Positions 26,434 through 36,008 are shown, counted from the first letter of the stretch. The stretch is DNA of 64,000 nt from Cytophagales bacterium (GCA_033344775.1 JAWPMT010000006.1:310001-374000), one strand, 5' to 3'. Notes: generated by a model from the sequence alone, not told the origin. Made by a program: numbers and translations.

Positions 26434-28095
26434 ATGAAAAAACCAATCATATTCCTACTAGACGATGACCCTTCAGTACTAAAAGCAGTACAACGCGATG
26501 TACGTGGGGCTTATCGTAAAGAATATCGAATCCTTTCGACCCAATCGGCCAATGAGGCCCTGGAATCCCTGAAGGAACTCAAGCAAAAAGGCGAAACCGT
26601 CGCTTTATTCCTTTCTGATCAGCGGATGCCCGAAATGCTGGGTGTGGAATTTTTGGAGCAGGCAAAAGTCCTGTTTCCTGATGCCAAACGGGTGTTGCTT
26701 ACTGCTTATTCCGATACCGAAGCTGCAATTAAGGCCATTAATGATGTGCAGCTGGACTACTACCTGATGAAGCCCTGGGATCCGCCTGAAGAAAAACTTT
26801 TCCCGGTACTCAATGACCTCCTCGACGAATGGCAAAGTGCATACGTGCCGGAATTTTCGGGCATCAAAGTGTTGGGCTACCAATGGTCGCCGAAATCACA
26901 TGCGATCAAAGATTTCCTCGCCGGAAACCTAATCCCTTACCGATGGCTGGACATTGAATTGGAACAAAGCGTTGGTGAATTGATCGAAACGTATGGCCTG
27001 GACATGGCAGAGTTGCCGATCATCATTTTTGAAGATGGCTCTTTTCTGAACAATCCTACGCTTCAGCAAATTGGGGAAAAGATCGGATTAAGTTCCCATG
27101 CGAAACAAACCATGTACGACGTAGCCATCATTGGGGCAGGACCAGCAGGGTTGGCCGCTGCCGTATACGGAGGATCGGAAGGTTTGAATACGGTACTGAT
27201 CGAAAAACGTGCGCCGGGTGGACAGGCAGGAACAAGTTCACGAATAGAAAACTACCTGGGATTCCCAAAAGGTCTGAGCGGCTCGGAATTGTCCAGAAGA
27301 GCAATCACGCAAGCGACACGTTTTGGTATCGAGTTCCTTTCACCACAGGAAGTACAGGATATTTCTTCAAAAGACAGTTACAAATGCATCAGCCTGGCAG
27401 ATGGGTCTCAGATCAATGCCCGGACGGTCATCATCACTACCGGAGTGAATTATCGGACGCATCCCGCAAAAAGCATTGACAACTTTACGGGAGCAGGTGT
27501 GTATTATGGCGCTGCCACCACAGAAGCCGGATCAATCAAAGACAAAGAAGTCTACATCGTAGGTGGGGGGAATTCTGCCGGACAGGCTGCCATGTATCTT
27601 TCCAAGTTTGCTTCCAATGTGCATATTATCATTCGCAAGCCGGATTTGAGTTCGAGCATGTCTTCCTACCTGATCGATCAGATTGGGGAAACCCCGAACA
27701 TTCACATCAAAGGCTATACGGAACTTACGGAAGTTTGCGGAACAGAAAGACTGGAGAAAATCAAATTGCGCAACAACCAGACCGCTGAGGAATGGGAAGC
27801 TGAAGCCGCCGGGCTTTTCATCTTTATCGGTGCGAAACCAGTAACCGACTGGCTGACCATGGATGTCCTTAAAGACGAAAAAGGTTTCCTGGAAACAGGA
27901 CCTGCTTTACGGAAGTATGGCAACTTCAAAGACGTCTGGAAACATCAACGTGAGCCATTCCTGTTGGAAACCTGTGTTTCCGGGATCTTTGCGGCAGGTG
28001 ATGTACGATCTGGTGCCATGAACAGGGTGGCCAGTGCGGTAGGAGAAGGATCGATGGCCATCAAGTTTGTGCACGAGTATTTAGCGAATCATTAA
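26434..28095 (+). CDS. Response regulator fused to a thioredoxin-reductase-like flavoprotein
   Basis: The ATG at 26434 gives 553 residues. Domains: receiver (1-125, Asp62 in LSDQRMP, Lys in MKPW), a glutaredoxin/thioredoxin-like segment (about 140-215, IKVLGYQWSPKSHAIKDFL, lacking CxxC), and a pyridine-nucleotide flavoprotein unit. The flavoprotein unit has FAD motif GAGPAGLAAA, NADPH motif GGGNSAGQAA and C-terminal GIFAAGDVR. True thioredoxin reductases have CATC before the NADPH domain; here that site reads YYGAATTEA, so the dithiol is missing and it cannot be an ordinary TrxR. It may act as a redox or FAD sensor output. It is co-transcribed with the cNMP-binding kinase. Confidence 0.93.
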   Translation: MKKPIIFLLDDDPSVLKAVQRDVRGAYRKEYRILSTQSANEALESLKELKQKGETVALFLSDQRMPEMLGVEFLEQAKVLFPDAKRVLLTAYSDTEAAIKAINDVQLDYYLMKPWDPPEEKLFPVLNDLLDEWQSAYVPEFSGIKVLGYQWSPKSHAIKDFLAGNLIPYRWLDIELEQSVGELIETYGLDMAELPIIIFEDGSFLNNPTLQQIGEKIGLSSHAKQTMYDVAIIGAGPAGLAAAVYGGSEGLNTVLIEKRAPGGQAGTSSRIENYLGFPKGLSGSELSRRAITQATRFGIEFLSPQEVQDISSKDSYKCISLADGSQINARTVIITTGVNYRTHPAKSIDNFTGAGVYYGAATTEAGSIKDKEVYIVGGGNSAGQAAMYLSKFASNVHIIIRKPDLSSSMSSYLIDQIGETPNIHIKGYTELTEVCGTERLEKIKLRNNQTAEEWEAEAAGLFIFIGAKPVTDWLTMDVLKDEKGFLETGPALRKYGNFKDVWKHQREPFLLETCVSGIFAAGDVRSGAMNRVASAVGEGSMAIKFVHEYLANH

Positions 28096-28150
28096 CTGGC
28101 TAAACCTATAAGGTCTGGACGTCTGTGTAGAAAAGACTTAAGCTAGGTTA
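28096..28150 (+). repeat. Degenerate outer hairpin of the two-hairpin repeat family
   Basis: CTGGCTAAAC just behind the stop codon and GACTTAAGCTAG about 40 bases on form an imperfect inverted repeat. It resembles the GGCTTAAGTC/GACTTGAGCC arms of the better copies. No second hairpin is seen, so this is a weak assignment. Confidence 0.35.
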
Positions 28151-28261
28151 GTGCAATAGCACGCTACAGATAGTCTACATTAGCACATGCACTTCGCCAG
28201 GATAATTTCATAAATTACTTGTGCGGGCTATTTTCAATGCCATTAGGCCAAGGAATAGGAC

Positions 28262-28377
28262 CGTCATTGCGATGGCACCGGCCACCGGCCTGCGAAGCAA
28301 TCTCAAATACGGTTTCGAAACAGAAATATGAAATAGACTGCTTCAATTCTTCGTAGTGACGAATCTTCGCTTAATGG
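28262..28377. repeat. Intergenic palindromic repeat (CGTCATTGCGA / TCGTAGTGACG type)
   Basis: CGTCATTGCGA...GAAGCAATCTC on the left pairs imperfectly with GACTGCTTCAATTCTTCGTAGTGACG on the right, around a roughly 50-base middle. This resembles a long inverted repeat found in many copies in Bacteroidota genomes. It fills much of the 322-base gap before the propeller gene at 28418. Confidence 0.6.
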
Positions 28378-28417
28378 CATTGGGCCGTATTCAAGAATTA
28401 CTACTTTACTTACGCAG

Positions 28418-29704
28418 ATGAAAAAGATCATTTTAGGTTTACTCCTTGTAGGGTTCATATCGTTAACCTTCTTTCTTTATAACCTGGGTCAGCGACCGGA
28501 TAGAAGCTATCCTTCATTCCCTATTGAACCGGAAAAAAACGCCTCGATCGTTCATGACAGTATCCCTTTGAGAGATGTGGTGGTTACCGGTAACAATTGG
28601 GATGGGGTTATCACCATTTTTGATCCAAATACCTATCAAATCATTAAGAAAATAAGTGCTTTACCCGACCGGGAAGAACGGTTTGAAGAAATTTATTCCG
28701 GTTTCAAAAGGAGGCTTGCCGCAGGTTTTATCAGGGATTTTATTGGCGAAGGCAATGATCAATTGGTGGACGACATGTTTACCTCCAATGACGGCAGGTA
28801 CATCTACGCTTCAAGGCCAAGTTTCGCGGATGTTGTTGCGCTGGATGTCAATTCAGGAGAAATTGTTTGGCGAACCCAGGTAGATGGGTTGAGAGCAGAC
28901 CACTCGGCCATCTCACCAGACGGAAAAATCTTTTTGGTCTCCGCTTCTACGGCACGAAAGGTCCATGCCATTGATGTTGCGACCGGTAAAATAGTAGGTG
29001 AGTTTGCCTCCGGGGATCAACCTCATGAAAATACCTACTCCGACGATGGTAAAAGAATTTACCATGCTAGTATTGGAAAAGTCTTTGTAGCCTCACCCAA
29101 CCTGGACTTCATGAAAGGGGATCGTTGGTTCCAGATTGTGGATGCAGAATCCTATGAGGTCATACGTCGAGTAGATATGAAGGAAAAACTTGAGGAGGCC
29201 GGTTATGAATGGATCGACCGGGCCATTCGTCCGATGGCCATTACCAAAGATGAAAAATTTGCCTACTTACAAATTTCATTGTTCCATGGATTCTTCGAAT
29301 ACGATATAGAAAATGACAATATCACCCGAAAACTAGATCTGCCCATTCCGGAGGCTAACAAAGACTTAGCTCCCGGCGACCACCTCTTAAACTCAGGACA
29401 TCATGGTATTGCCCTAAGCGGAGATGACAAAACGATTTGTGTCGCTGGTACCATGGACGGATACATCGCCCTGATAGATAGGGAAACTTTTGAATACCAG
29501 ATCATTGAGCTTTCTGATGATCCGAAAGAAGCCAAGCCTTACTGGGCCACGTCAAGTGAAGATGGAACAAAAGCTTATGTATCCATCAGTGGGCTCGACA
29601 AAGTTTCAGTGGTTGATTATGCAACCAGAAAAGTAGTCGCTGAAGTACCCGTGGGGAATCACCCACAAAGGGTAAGAAATGGGCAGTTGCGATTGTTAGA
29701 ATGA
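28418..29704 (+). CDS. YVTN/YncE-type beta-propeller protein, membrane anchored
   Basis: The 428-residue protein begins with a single hydrophobic segment (LLLVGFISLTFFLYNL) that is an uncleaved anchor or signal. The rest is a beta-propeller with units such as VVVTGNNWDGVITIFDPNTY, YIYASRPSFADVVALDV, AHIDVATGKIVGEF-like and VSVVDYATRKVVAEVPVGNHPQ; the final unit closes the ring. These propellers occur in periplasmic or surface proteins that bind partners or ligands. The next gene (DUF6624-like) overlaps by four bases, so the two are coupled. The true ligand is unknown. Confidence 0.85.
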   Translation: MKKIILGLLLVGFISLTFFLYNLGQRPDRSYPSFPIEPEKNASIVHDSIPLRDVVVTGNNWDGVITIFDPNTYQIIKKISALPDREERFEEIYSGFKRRLAAGFIRDFIGEGNDQLVDDMFTSNDGRYIYASRPSFADVVALDVNSGEIVWRTQVDGLRADHSAISPDGKIFLVSASTARKVHAIDVATGKIVGEFASGDQPHENTYSDDGKRIYHASIGKVFVASPNLDFMKGDRWFQIVDAESYEVIRRVDMKEKLEEAGYEWIDRAIRPMAITKDEKFAYLQISLFHGFFEYDIENDNITRKLDLPIPEANKDLAPGDHLLNSGHHGIALSGDDKTICVAGTMDGYIALIDRETFEYQIIELSDDPKEAKPYWATSSEDGTKAYVSISGLDKVSVVDYATRKVVAEVPVGNHPQRVRNGQLRLLE

Positions 29705-30270
29705 GTGGTCCTGATAAAATTCTACTTCTACTTATTGGGTTACTATCAGCTCACTTATCACTCTCTCAAAACCATGAGTCGATAAGAGCGAAACTTGAAA
29801 CACTTGAGCTAGAAAGTCTTGCATTGAGAGGTAAGGTGATGCCCACCATAAGAGCATTTGGTGCTGAGTCATCTCAAATGGACTCACTGAATTCGCGTAT
29901 ACTGCGATTCGATTCCACCGCTCTTGTGTTCATCAAAGAGGTCATTGATACTCATGGATGGCTAGGTAAGAGCCAAATTGGAGCCGCTGCCAATCGCACA
30001 TTGTTTCTGATAATCCAACATGCACCGGAGAACGACATAAGAAAAGCGTATTTCCCCCTTTTGGAAGCCTCCGTGAAACAAGGTGAGTCTGAGAAATCTG
30101 ACATGGCAACCATGAATGATCGCATCCTGGTCCGGGATGGAAAACCTCAGATCTATGGTACGCAATCACACATGGTGGACGGAAAGCTTGAACCATTTCC
30201 TATTGAGGATGTAAAGAACGTCAACAAAAGACGAAGAAAAGTGGGATTAGGGAAAATGAAAAAGCTGTGA
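29701..30270 (+). CDS. DUF6624-type secreted protein
   Basis: The 189-residue product has a signal peptide (SAHLSLSQ). The core shows the features I associate with DUF6624 proteins: DTHGWLGKSQIG, the signature LFLIIQHAPEN, a charged helix, and DRILVRDGKPQIYGTQ near the C-terminus, ending in a basic tail. The His in IIQHA and the GTQ segment look like an active or binding site, but no activity is known to me. Its ATG overlaps the propeller gene stop (ATGA), so expression is coupled. It is the second gene of the plus-strand run at 28.4-39.3 kb. Confidence 0.75.
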   Translation: MSGPDKILLLLIGLLSAHLSLSQNHESIRAKLETLELESLALRGKVMPTIRAFGAESSQMDSLNSRILRFDSTALVFIKEVIDTHGWLGKSQIGAAANRTLFLIIQHAPENDIRKAYFPLLEASVKQGESEKSDMATMNDRILVRDGKPQIYGTQSHMVDGKLEPFPIEDVKNVNKRRRKVGLGKMKKL

Positions 30271-30280
30271 GATTATCAAC

Positions 30281-30434
30281 TTGAAATTATTCATTTGTTC
30301 ATCGGCCTTCATTTTGATCACCCTTCATAAGAAAACTTGGGGTCAATATAGTTGGTGACTTAGATGAGTTCCCTATACTCGGATTTGACAAATACAGAAA
30401 TACCCAGGATTGGCAGAAATTAGACTGGAAATAA
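30281..30434 (+). pseudogene. Possible remnant of a small secreted protein gene
   Basis: A TTG at 30281 opens 25 codons with a signal-like sequence (LKLFICSSAFILITL, ending GQYSW) and stops at 30356. A second frame begins in the overlap (GAC at 30357) and reads DLDEFPILGFDKYRNTQDW before a TAA at 30432-30434. One inserted base would join them as ...YSWGDLDEF.... The combined product would be about 50 residues. Without homologues this is only a suggestion. Confidence 0.28.
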
Positions 30435-30496
30435 CATGCTTTACTTTTTTCTCAATCAAAACCATGAGGCTTAGAACAAAATAGTATTGACTGACA

Positions 30497-31021
30497 ATGA
30501 AAAATACTTCGATTTATCTCCTATCGCTCTTTGCGTGGCTATCCGCAGGTTTGAAACAACCAATTCAGGAGCCTATTTACGAAAATTTAATTCAACGCCC
30601 TTTCTCACATCCTGAACTGGAAGACGAACTTTCAATTTCAATCATCGGTCAATCAATCGTCGACGGTACCGCAATTTTTACCATAAATACCCACGATGGA
30701 CGAAGGATACACCATGAGGAATTTCCGGCCAGATTCCTCGTTGGATATGGACTAATTGGAGAAGAAGCTACAGTTGAAAATATGGAGAAATACATCAAAA
30801 AGCATGTTGATGAATTCTTTGTGGATGACCAATTCTCAAATCCGGCCATTGCAGCTGATGAAGAAAGGGATGAAGATTATTCTGATCCAGAGGCCTGGAA
30901 GGACATTAAATCCGATCAAACCGCAATTGGTTTCTATTACCGCGTTGGAGAAGAAGGTGGATGCCAAATTGCCTATTCAAAAAAGCAACGTAAAACGCTC
31001 AATTACTTTTGTTGCTGTTGA
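30497..31021 (+). CDS. Hypothetical secreted protein, 174 residues
   Basis: The protein has a hydrophobic N-terminus (IYLLSLFAWLSAGL) that could be a signal peptide, although the cleavage site is poor. The middle is acidic (DEERDEDYSDPEAW). An unusual C-terminal NYFCCC ends the chain with three cysteines, and a Gly-Gly-Cys occurs earlier. FSHPELEDELSISIIG suggests a beta-rich start. I do not recognise a family. Upstream is a possible gene remnant; downstream is an alpha/beta hydrolase. Terminal cysteines in a secreted protein could form disulfides or bind metal. Confidence 0.6.
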   Translation: MKNTSIYLLSLFAWLSAGLKQPIQEPIYENLIQRPFSHPELEDELSISIIGQSIVDGTAIFTINTHDGRRIHHEEFPARFLVGYGLIGEEATVENMEKYIKKHVDEFFVDDQFSNPAIAADEERDEDYSDPEAWKDIKSDQTAIGFYYRVGEEGGCQIAYSKKQRKTLNYFCCC

Positions 31022-31160
31022 GCAAGCTTATTGAAAAAAAATGGTTTGATTTAGGAATGGCGACGTATAGGACTGATTAGCGTGATTGTTCTGTCCTAAA
31101 AAGCTAAATGGCAATGAAATGATTGATAAAAATTTAGGAATCCACCGTACGAAGCAATTC

Positions 31161-32117
31161 ATGGCAAAGCCCTTCAAGTACAATTGTTTGTGGATAATAT
31201 TCCTCCTCTCATCTTTCGCGTGTCAGACTGACCATAATAGTGTCGACGAATTAGATGGAGCAACTAACGATGTGAAAAGTTCATTGCAACAACACACCGT
31301 GCTTTCAGATGGCCACCTGATGAATGTCTGGGAGAAAAAGGCTGAAAATACCAAAGGTGCGATCCTTTTCATTCATGGAAGGACCTGGAGTAGCTTACCC
31401 AATTTTGATTTACAAGTAGCTGATGAAGAGTTGTCTTTGATGGATGGCATGGTTGCGCAGGGTTATACTGCTTATGCACTGGATCTGCGTGGTTATGGGG
31501 CAACACCAAGGGATAGCACGGAATGGCTGTCACCCAACAAAGCTGCTAGCGATATTCTCAATGTTTTGAATTGGATTTCTTCCCAAAACCAGGGAATAAA
31601 AGTCCACCTGTTTGGTTATTCGATGGGATCAACCTCCAGCTTGCTAGCAGCTCAAAAAAGCCCTGAAGACATAGCGAGCCTGACCGTATTTGGGTATTGG
31701 CAAGACCTGGATACACAAATCCCTGAGAATCCCGATGAGCAATTGCAGAAAATCGTCAACACTGCTGAAGCTGCTGCCAGCGATTTCATTACTCCGGGTA
31801 GTATCAGTCAGGTAGCGATAGACGCCTATGTAAAGTCAGCACTCGCTGATGACCCAATAAAAGTGGATTGGAGGTATGTCCACCAATTTAATGACATCAA
31901 CCCGTCCTCCATTAGCACGCCAGTCCTTGTGCTGCAAGGTGCCTTAGATCCGATTGCCCCTACAGACAGGCAAGCTAAGCTATTCACCAGATTAAAGACT
32001 TTTGACAAAAGTTGGGTCGTCATATCCGGCGGAGATCATGCCGCCTTTTTGGAAGCATCCAGAAAAGATTTGATCCATTCACTGACAGCCTTTATTGATC
32101 GGTTCAATGAATACTAG
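31161..32117 (+). CDS. Alpha/beta-hydrolase lipoprotein
   Basis: The ATG at 31161 gives 318 residues with a lipoprotein signal (SSFAC). In-frame earlier starts exist at 31086 and 31119 but add a polar leader before the signal, so I prefer 31161. The hydrolase core shows the oxyanion region IHGRTWSS, the nucleophile elbow GYSMGS, the acid strand LQGALDPIAP and the His in GGDHAAFLE, a complete Ser-Asp-His triad. It would hydrolyse an ester or similar bond at the envelope. The substrate is unknown. It lies in the run of mostly unknown secreted genes. Confidence 0.85.
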   Translation: MAKPFKYNCLWIIFLLSSFACQTDHNSVDELDGATNDVKSSLQQHTVLSDGHLMNVWEKKAENTKGAILFIHGRTWSSLPNFDLQVADEELSLMDGMVAQGYTAYALDLRGYGATPRDSTEWLSPNKAASDILNVLNWISSQNQGIKVHLFGYSMGSTSSLLAAQKSPEDIASLTVFGYWQDLDTQIPENPDEQLQKIVNTAEAAASDFITPGSISQVAIDAYVKSALADDPIKVDWRYVHQFNDINPSSISTPVLVLQGALDPIAPTDRQAKLFTRLKTFDKSWVVISGGDHAAFLEASRKDLIHSLTAFIDRFNEY

Positions 32118-32233
32118 TCTGTATTTCAATCGAGGCTATTATATAGAAGTGGCCTGGCTACGCTATTTTTAAGGTACAAGCACTGGCTGGCTCCCGCGAT
32201 CCTATTGTTTGAACCAAAATGATAACCATGACA

Positions 32234-33619
32234 ATGAAAATTCTAAAACTCCTGCTATTCCTTTTACCTGTTGTCTTATTTGGGCAAGGGCCAATTGCCA
32301 ATGAAATTGGTCAATTACTTCAATCCGGAGAAGTCGATAAAGCAAAAGAAAGAGTTGAATTCTATCTGAAACAAAATTCCAAGGAAGTTGATGCCATCAT
32401 GATGAAGGGAAATGTTGTTCTAAATCAAGAATGTTGTGATAGACCCATAATCGTTGAAGCAAATACCGATGAATCCATATATGACACCACTATCGGTTTC
32501 GTGGGCGACGGGGGTCCGATGGTGGTATCAGAAGAAACAGGAACAAAAGTGGCTAACCTTTGGAAAAAAGCAGTGAGTCATGACCTAAGCAGGACAGACA
32601 TTCATTTTGGCATTTGCCAGATCTATTCTATTTCCATGATGACCGATGAACTCATTGATTATTTGCCAACCTTAAAGCAGCATATCAAAAATGATGATCG
32701 ACTGCATTACTCCATGTGCGACTATGCACGTAACCTGAAAGATAGAGGTGATTTTGAAGCGGCAATAAGGGTCTACAAATTTGTCACAACCTTATTTCCG
32801 GAAGAAACAGGTCTTTACAGCGATATCGCCGCCGAATATTTCTTCCATGGAGATATCGAACTGGCCAAAGAGAACATTGATGTGGCCTTGAAAGATGAAA
32901 ACATTGATCAAATGTCATTGGGCAATGCCTACTTTTTCTACGCCCTAATGGGAGAGAATGAAAAGGCATTGGCTTGTTTGAAAAGACAATCCAAGTTCAC
33001 AAATATCGATGAATCACTATTTTACGAAGCACTCCTTAATTATTCCAGAGGGCTATCGTGGGAACCTCAAATGAAGCAGTTTCTGGCCATTGCTAAAAGT
33101 CAAAGTTGGAAAGAGGTCGCCGACTTTATGTTAAGTGATGCCTATGACGAAAGTTTTGAGTCGTACTTAAAACTCAACGAAATGACAATAGATGATGGGT
33201 CGAAAATCTTGATTCATAAAGCCTTCAAGACTAAAACGCCGGACAAACTTGCCCCCTTCTTCAATTACGCAGAAGTCCTCACGTTCAATCAAATATTTGA
33301 CGATGCCATTGAAGCCTATGAGCAAATTGAGAATTCTGAATTAATTAGTGATCAGGAAGACCTTGAAAATGTTGCCTACAATCATGCCTGGTCGCTTTGG
33401 AAGTCCGGAAGAAAAGAACAATCGTTAGTACAATGGAAAAAACTCGATGAGTCTGAGAATTTCCTTTACCAAAGTGCCAGCGCATATTTTCAGGGTAAAT
33501 TCTACTATGACCAGGACGATAAGGTGAAAGCCAAGGAGTGCTTTGGACGAGTTCAGGAAACCGCCAACCAATCGAAATATGCAACAATGGCCTGGAACTA
33601 CTACAATAGCATTGATTGA
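32234..33619 (+). CDS. Secreted TPR-repeat protein
   Basis: The ATG at 32234 gives 461 residues with signal peptide PVVLFGQ; an ATG at 32219 in the same frame adds MITMT and is also possible. The mature part consists of helical TPR-like units (for example GEVDKAKERVEFYLKQN, GDFEAAIRVYKFVTTLFP, GDIELAKENIDVALKD, DDKVKAKECFGRVQE). Near the N-terminus NQECCDRPI has adjacent cysteines. TPR domains bind partner proteins; the periplasm or surface is the likely place. No catalytic motif is seen and I know no specific family name. Confidence 0.8.
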   Translation: MKILKLLLFLLPVVLFGQGPIANEIGQLLQSGEVDKAKERVEFYLKQNSKEVDAIMMKGNVVLNQECCDRPIIVEANTDESIYDTTIGFVGDGGPMVVSEETGTKVANLWKKAVSHDLSRTDIHFGICQIYSISMMTDELIDYLPTLKQHIKNDDRLHYSMCDYARNLKDRGDFEAAIRVYKFVTTLFPEETGLYSDIAAEYFFHGDIELAKENIDVALKDENIDQMSLGNAYFFYALMGENEKALACLKRQSKFTNIDESLFYEALLNYSRGLSWEPQMKQFLAIAKSQSWKEVADFMLSDAYDESFESYLKLNEMTIDDGSKILIHKAFKTKTPDKLAPFFNYAEVLTFNQIFDDAIEAYEQIENSELISDQEDLENVAYNHAWSLWKSGRKEQSLVQWKKLDESENFLYQSASAYFQGKFYYDQDDKVKAKECFGRVQETANQSKYATMAWNYYNSID

Positions 33620-33681
33620 CGTTGATATCTAGAATGCAATTTCGGTTGGAGTATTTGAGATGACTTAAAAACAAGACAATT

Positions 33682-34707
33682 ATGAAGGTCCTTTATTACT
33701 TTTTTATGGTGCTGTTATTTATGGTGTCCTGTAGCGATGCCACAGAGAACAAGGATATTTCAACAGAGTTTTCGGAACTTTCAGAGCGTTTAAACCCAAC
33801 ACAGGTATTTGAGATTAATCCAGAAAAAGACACCACAATCATTGGAACGAAAGGAACACGTGTATTTATTCCGGCCAAGTCATTGGTTTCAGATAGTGGA
33901 GAACTCGGAAGTCCATCGGTTAATGTCACGTTGAAAGAATTTTACACTTTTTCGGAAATGATCCTTAATGGATTATCGACTACCTCCAACGGGGAGCTGC
34001 TCAAAACTTCCGGGATGATCAAAATCGAAGCTTCTAGTCGTGGCAAAATGCTGGACTTAAAAAAGGGTTCCTCCATCAAAATTCAATTCAAAAACACGGC
34101 TTCTGCCCCCTTTATGCGAACCTATCTTGGACAAAGAGACTCTACAGGCATGAACTGGCAGCTAGACGAAGACAATATTGACGATACCATAAAATATAAT
34201 CAACAAATAGAATGGATCATAGGGTTGGATTATGGTGCGGATACGGTGCTTTCAGGAACAGCGACTTATGGGGTCGTTGGTAATGATACACTAGAATTAT
34301 TCAGAACAGAATGGGAAATGGATTCTGCAGGATTTATCCGTGAGCCGCTCTTTTATGAAATTCATTCAACAAAATTGAACTGGATTAATTGTGATCATTT
34401 TCTTGGTTCCAAAGATCTTATCGCAGTGAAAGCTAACAAACATAGCAAGGTAAAAACATTGAATTATCTGGTTTTTCATGATCTCCATGCAATCATGAGT
34501 TCCTGGGAGACCATGGGTAAAGATGCCGTTTTTATAAACATCCCTCGTAATTCAAAGGTAAGTGCCATTGGAATCGCTAAGGAGGGTTCCAATTACTATC
34601 TGGCGGCTAAGAAGCTAATATTAAAGGAGGGAAATCAACGAATTAAGCTTAAGTATAAAAAATCCAGCCTTGAAAAAATAGTCTCCAAGTTAGAAGAGCT
34701 GGAATGA
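33682..34707 (+). CDS. Bacteroidota surface lipoprotein of unknown function
   Basis: The 341-residue protein has lipobox MVSC (Cys17). The N-terminal part contains GTKGTRVFIPAKSLV and a VTLKEFYTFSEMIL strand, followed by TSGMIKIEASS. This pattern recurs in Bacteroidota lipoproteins of unknown role in which an Ig-like beta domain precedes a second domain. The C-terminal third (240-341) is also beta-rich with a basic end. The gene stands in the AT-richer run. I do not recognise a named family and can say only that it is exported and lipidated. Confidence 0.75.
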   Translation: MKVLYYFFMVLLFMVSCSDATENKDISTEFSELSERLNPTQVFEINPEKDTTIIGTKGTRVFIPAKSLVSDSGELGSPSVNVTLKEFYTFSEMILNGLSTTSNGELLKTSGMIKIEASSRGKMLDLKKGSSIKIQFKNTASAPFMRTYLGQRDSTGMNWQLDEDNIDDTIKYNQQIEWIIGLDYGADTVLSGTATYGVVGNDTLELFRTEWEMDSAGFIREPLFYEIHSTKLNWINCDHFLGSKDLIAVKANKHSKVKTLNYLVFHDLHAIMSSWETMGKDAVFINIPRNSKVSAIGIAKEGSNYYLAAKKLILKEGNQRIKLKYKKSSLEKIVSKLEELE

Positions 34708-34792
34708 GTCATTTGAATCATTGTATGAAAGGTTAATTCAGAAGTAAAGCAATTGCTGGAATTAAATTGATAGCCGTGTATTTCTTTATCAC

Positions 34793-35308
34793 ATGAGTAG
34801 CATTCGATTAACAGAAAAAGAGCAATGGAACTTTAAAGTTGATAAAGCTGAACTGCTGTCAGGTATTGACAAACTAACCGGAAGTACTATATGGCACAAT
34901 GCTAAGCGAAAAGAAAAAATTAACCTTTATGTGGGAGAGCTAACTGACGATGGGTTTTACATCCGTGAGAATCCAAATATTGCACGGAAGACCTCAATTA
35001 GTGGCCGTATTAATCGAACGAGGTTTTCAGGAAAATTAGAGAGTGACTCGGGTGGGACTACTGTTGAGGTTACTGCAAACCGGGAAGACCTATATGTCTT
35101 CGGCCCTGTCGTCAGCCCAATATTCATTGGAATCATAATTATCTTAAGTCTGAAGGATTATCTCCTTTACCAATTGACTGTTGGGTTGATCACCCTTGTA
35201 TTAGAACTGTTGATCATTAGAGGAATAAACGCTGAAATAAGGGAAGGAATGGCGAAACTAAAAAAGAAGCTAGGTGAAATTGAAAAGGCACACAGTAACG
35301 ACTGGTAA
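34793..35308 (+). CDS. Membrane protein, 171 residues, unknown function
   Basis: A soluble N-terminal domain (1-105), rich in beta strands (INLYVGELTDDGFYIREN, GGTTVEVTANRED), is followed by two close hydrophobic helices (about 108-125 and 128-145) and a cytosolic helix with many Lys and Glu. The layout, a domain followed by a hairpin of two helices, suggests anchoring at the inner membrane with the N-terminal domain probably in the cytoplasm. I do not recognise a family. No signal peptide is present. Confidence 0.68.
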   Translation: MSSIRLTEKEQWNFKVDKAELLSGIDKLTGSTIWHNAKRKEKINLYVGELTDDGFYIRENPNIARKTSISGRINRTRFSGKLESDSGGTTVEVTANREDLYVFGPVVSPIFIGIIIILSLKDYLLYQLTVGLITLVLELLIIRGINAEIREGMAKLKKKLGEIEKAHSNDW

Positions 35309-35399
35309 GACGGAATTTCTCTTATGACTTTTGAGATTATTGTAGGTAAAACATTAAAATCTGATACTTTAGAACGAACAACCAACTAAACAGATGACC

Positions 35400-36008
35400 A
35401 TGAAAACAACGCTGACTTTCTTATTTGTTCTAACACTCACCTCAATATTCGGACAAGCCACGATTGAATGGTCTCCGGAATACAGGCTGCAGCTCAAGGA
35501 CTTTCAATCTCCCCAAACAGAAATCAACCCTGAGCTGAATTCATACGCTATTTTTTCTGGGAACAACATGGAATTCAGCTATCAAATGACAAATGCGCAA
35601 TTCATGTTCACCAAAAACTTCAATTCAAAGGTGTCGACCGTATTCAACAGAAATGCTGCCGTAATCACAGCACCGGACTCTGCAATGGCACAAAAGCTTG
35701 TCAAATTCGGACAGTACAGTTTTGATTTGACTGAACTCTATTCTCGGAAATTCCGAAAGAAGATGTATGAAAACAAAGGTGTATTCTCGGATGCCAGTTT
35801 TTTTAAGCCGATTCATGAGGAACTTCAGGAACAAATGAATGCCGAATTAGCACGGGTGATGAAGGCAATTGACCTGGGACAAAAATCCGAGCTATTAAAT
35901 GAGGAACATCAAAAAGTATTGCGCCAGATTGAGGAGATGTCCGACTTCTGCAAGGAGTGTAAGCCCCCCAAAAAGAAAAAGAAACGCTCGCAATCTTTGT
36001 ACGCTTGA
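35400..36008 (+). CDS. Secreted protein weakly resembling DUF922
   Basis: The product is 202 residues from the ATG at 35400 (an in-frame ATG lies six bases earlier). It has a signal peptide (TSIFGQ) and an opening IEWSPEYRLQLKDFQ, close to the WSPxxxLxxxDF motif that begins DUF922 proteins of Bacteroidota. The body has FMFTKNFNSKVSTVFNRN and a helical C-terminus with CKECKPPKKKKKR, an unusual cysteine pair followed by six basic residues. An HExxH zinc site is not seen. The family link is therefore weak. It overlaps the next in-frame region slightly at the 3' end. Confidence 0.62.
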   Translation: MKTTLTFLFVLTLTSIFGQATIEWSPEYRLQLKDFQSPQTEINPELNSYAIFSGNNMEFSYQMTNAQFMFTKNFNSKVSTVFNRNAAVITAPDSAMAQKLVKFGQYSFDLTELYSRKFRKKMYENKGVFSDASFFKPIHEELQEQMNAELARVMKAIDLGQKSELLNEEHQKVLRQIEEMSDFCKECKPPKKKKKRSQSLYA

